A DNA stretch of 64,000 nucleotides, taken from assembly GCF_019399895.1 (NCBI RefSeq), contig NC_091864.1, positions 10,208,001 through 10,272,000 of the forward strand, given 5' to 3'. The position numbers and the translations under genes are program-made. Below are positions 63,103 through 64,000 of this stretch, one piece after another. This DNA is from Cardiocondyla obscurior (Eukaryota; Arthropoda; Insecta; Hymenoptera; Formicidae). The first letter of the stretch is position 1. Each line of letters opens with the position of its first letter. The notes beneath the pieces are model-generated. The model saw only the letters and a program-made list of their open reading frames with translations, was not told the origin of the DNA and ran no database searches.

Positions 63103-64000
63103 GAAAAACGAGGCAGGAATTTTCAAGGATAACGCAATTTTATTCATTACAAAATAATTACAAGTAAACATAGAATTACGCAAAATGTTAATTGGTATTT
63201 TTAAGTAATATGCAATTATTTTCTGTATTTTCCAGTATCCGACAAACATTTCTCAACATTGAACAATTTTAGTAAAAATTATTATTGTGAATAATATTAA
63301 AAGAGGCAATTAGTATCTCGGCTTATTTTTATTTTAGTAAAAATCATCGAGCTTAAAATTTTAAATTGATTGCTAAACGAATTTTTTTTTACCGCAAACT
63401 ATATCGTCTGACTCATCGATCTTGACGTAAAGGGGAATTCACCGCTTATTTATGACATATTACAGAAAATTGCTTTTCCGCTTACTTGAGTCAGCGCGAT
63501 TAGGCAAAACCACAGTTTGGATAAGAAATAAAATTAATAAAACACATATCTGAGAAAAGAAATGTTGTGCGTTCTGATTGCGTGTTTTAGATCACAAGAA
63601 AATTGCATACTTAATTTTTTTCGTATACCGATATCACGATGTGTCATCATGTGGCGAAGGAAAAAGTTAATTCAACGAAATAAACAGTATTAAACAGAAA
63701 GCATAACTTTTCAATAATAATTTTTATCCTCTATCGTAACAGATAATTACATTAATCATATCGTGTATTAATAATCACAGTATTATTTTTCAATATGACG
63801 ATAATATTTCCAAGTAAATACGGTTTTAATTTCAAGTAAATTACATTACATCCAAGTAAGTTTCTGAAATATATATACGTTTATGACATAGACTCTATGT
63901 AATAGCAACAAGTTCAATGATATATGTATGTATATTCAAAGAGGGAATTTCGGTTGATGAGACGCTGCATACCTTCTACGTAACTGAAAGGAGGACTGAA
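63103..64000. other. Gene-free AT-rich stretch
   Basis: No open frame, repeat or structure of note up to the end of the window. Confidence 0.6.

Overview
The window looks like insect nuclear DNA, most likely hymenopteran (bee, wasp or ant). The reasons are long AT-rich gene-poor stretches, undepleted CpG in sharply bounded GC-rich patches, abundant simple repeats and homopolymers, GT-AG introns, and one small secreted gene of an insect family (DUF4789). No bacterial operons, rRNA, CRISPR array or convincing tRNA was seen. Nearly all of the 64 kb is intergenic or intronic. Most open frames of 60-210 codons are chance products of GC-rich patches or simple repeats, and many overlap another open frame on the opposite strand.

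Layout. 1-31 kb holds no gene I can defend. It carries a diverged repeat relic at 3.1-3.55 kb, one copy of a dispersed ~180 bp repeat at 7.57 kb, and many microsatellites. At 31.3-31.7 kb (minus) lies a cysteine-rich 135-codon ORF. At 36.15-37.24 kb (minus) two exons join in phase into a short signal-peptide protein; a degenerate ~130 bp direct repeat sits upstream. At 39.3-39.53 kb is a GC-rich near-perfect hairpin (about 97 bp arms, 35 nt loop), followed by the second copy of the dispersed repeat in opposite orientation.

The most structured region is 47.2-48.6 kb (plus). Four consecutive segments are bounded by canonical acceptors and GTAAG donors. Segments 1-2 and 3-4 form a tandemly duplicated exon pair. 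The second and later parts of this locus recur at 3.1 kb as one contiguous stretch, so this is either a repeat family with splice signals or a small duplicated transcript gene with a relic. The large third exon carries an intact 114-codon ORF on its antisense strand.

The only gene named with confidence is the DUF4789 secreted protein at 56.97-57.25 kb (minus), with a 5'UTR acceptor just upstream of its ATG. About 1.6 kb further on, also minus, is a second candidate secreted ORF (58.80-59.15 kb). Near the right edge, 62.85-63.10 kb combines a cluster of CRE/ATF-type TGACG half-sites with a precursor-miRNA-like hairpin.

The candidate genes show no shared pathway. The two right-hand minus-strand ORFs and the 36-37 kb candidate share only a predicted signal peptide. 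All similarities and coordinates were worked out by eye. Nothing was searched against a database.
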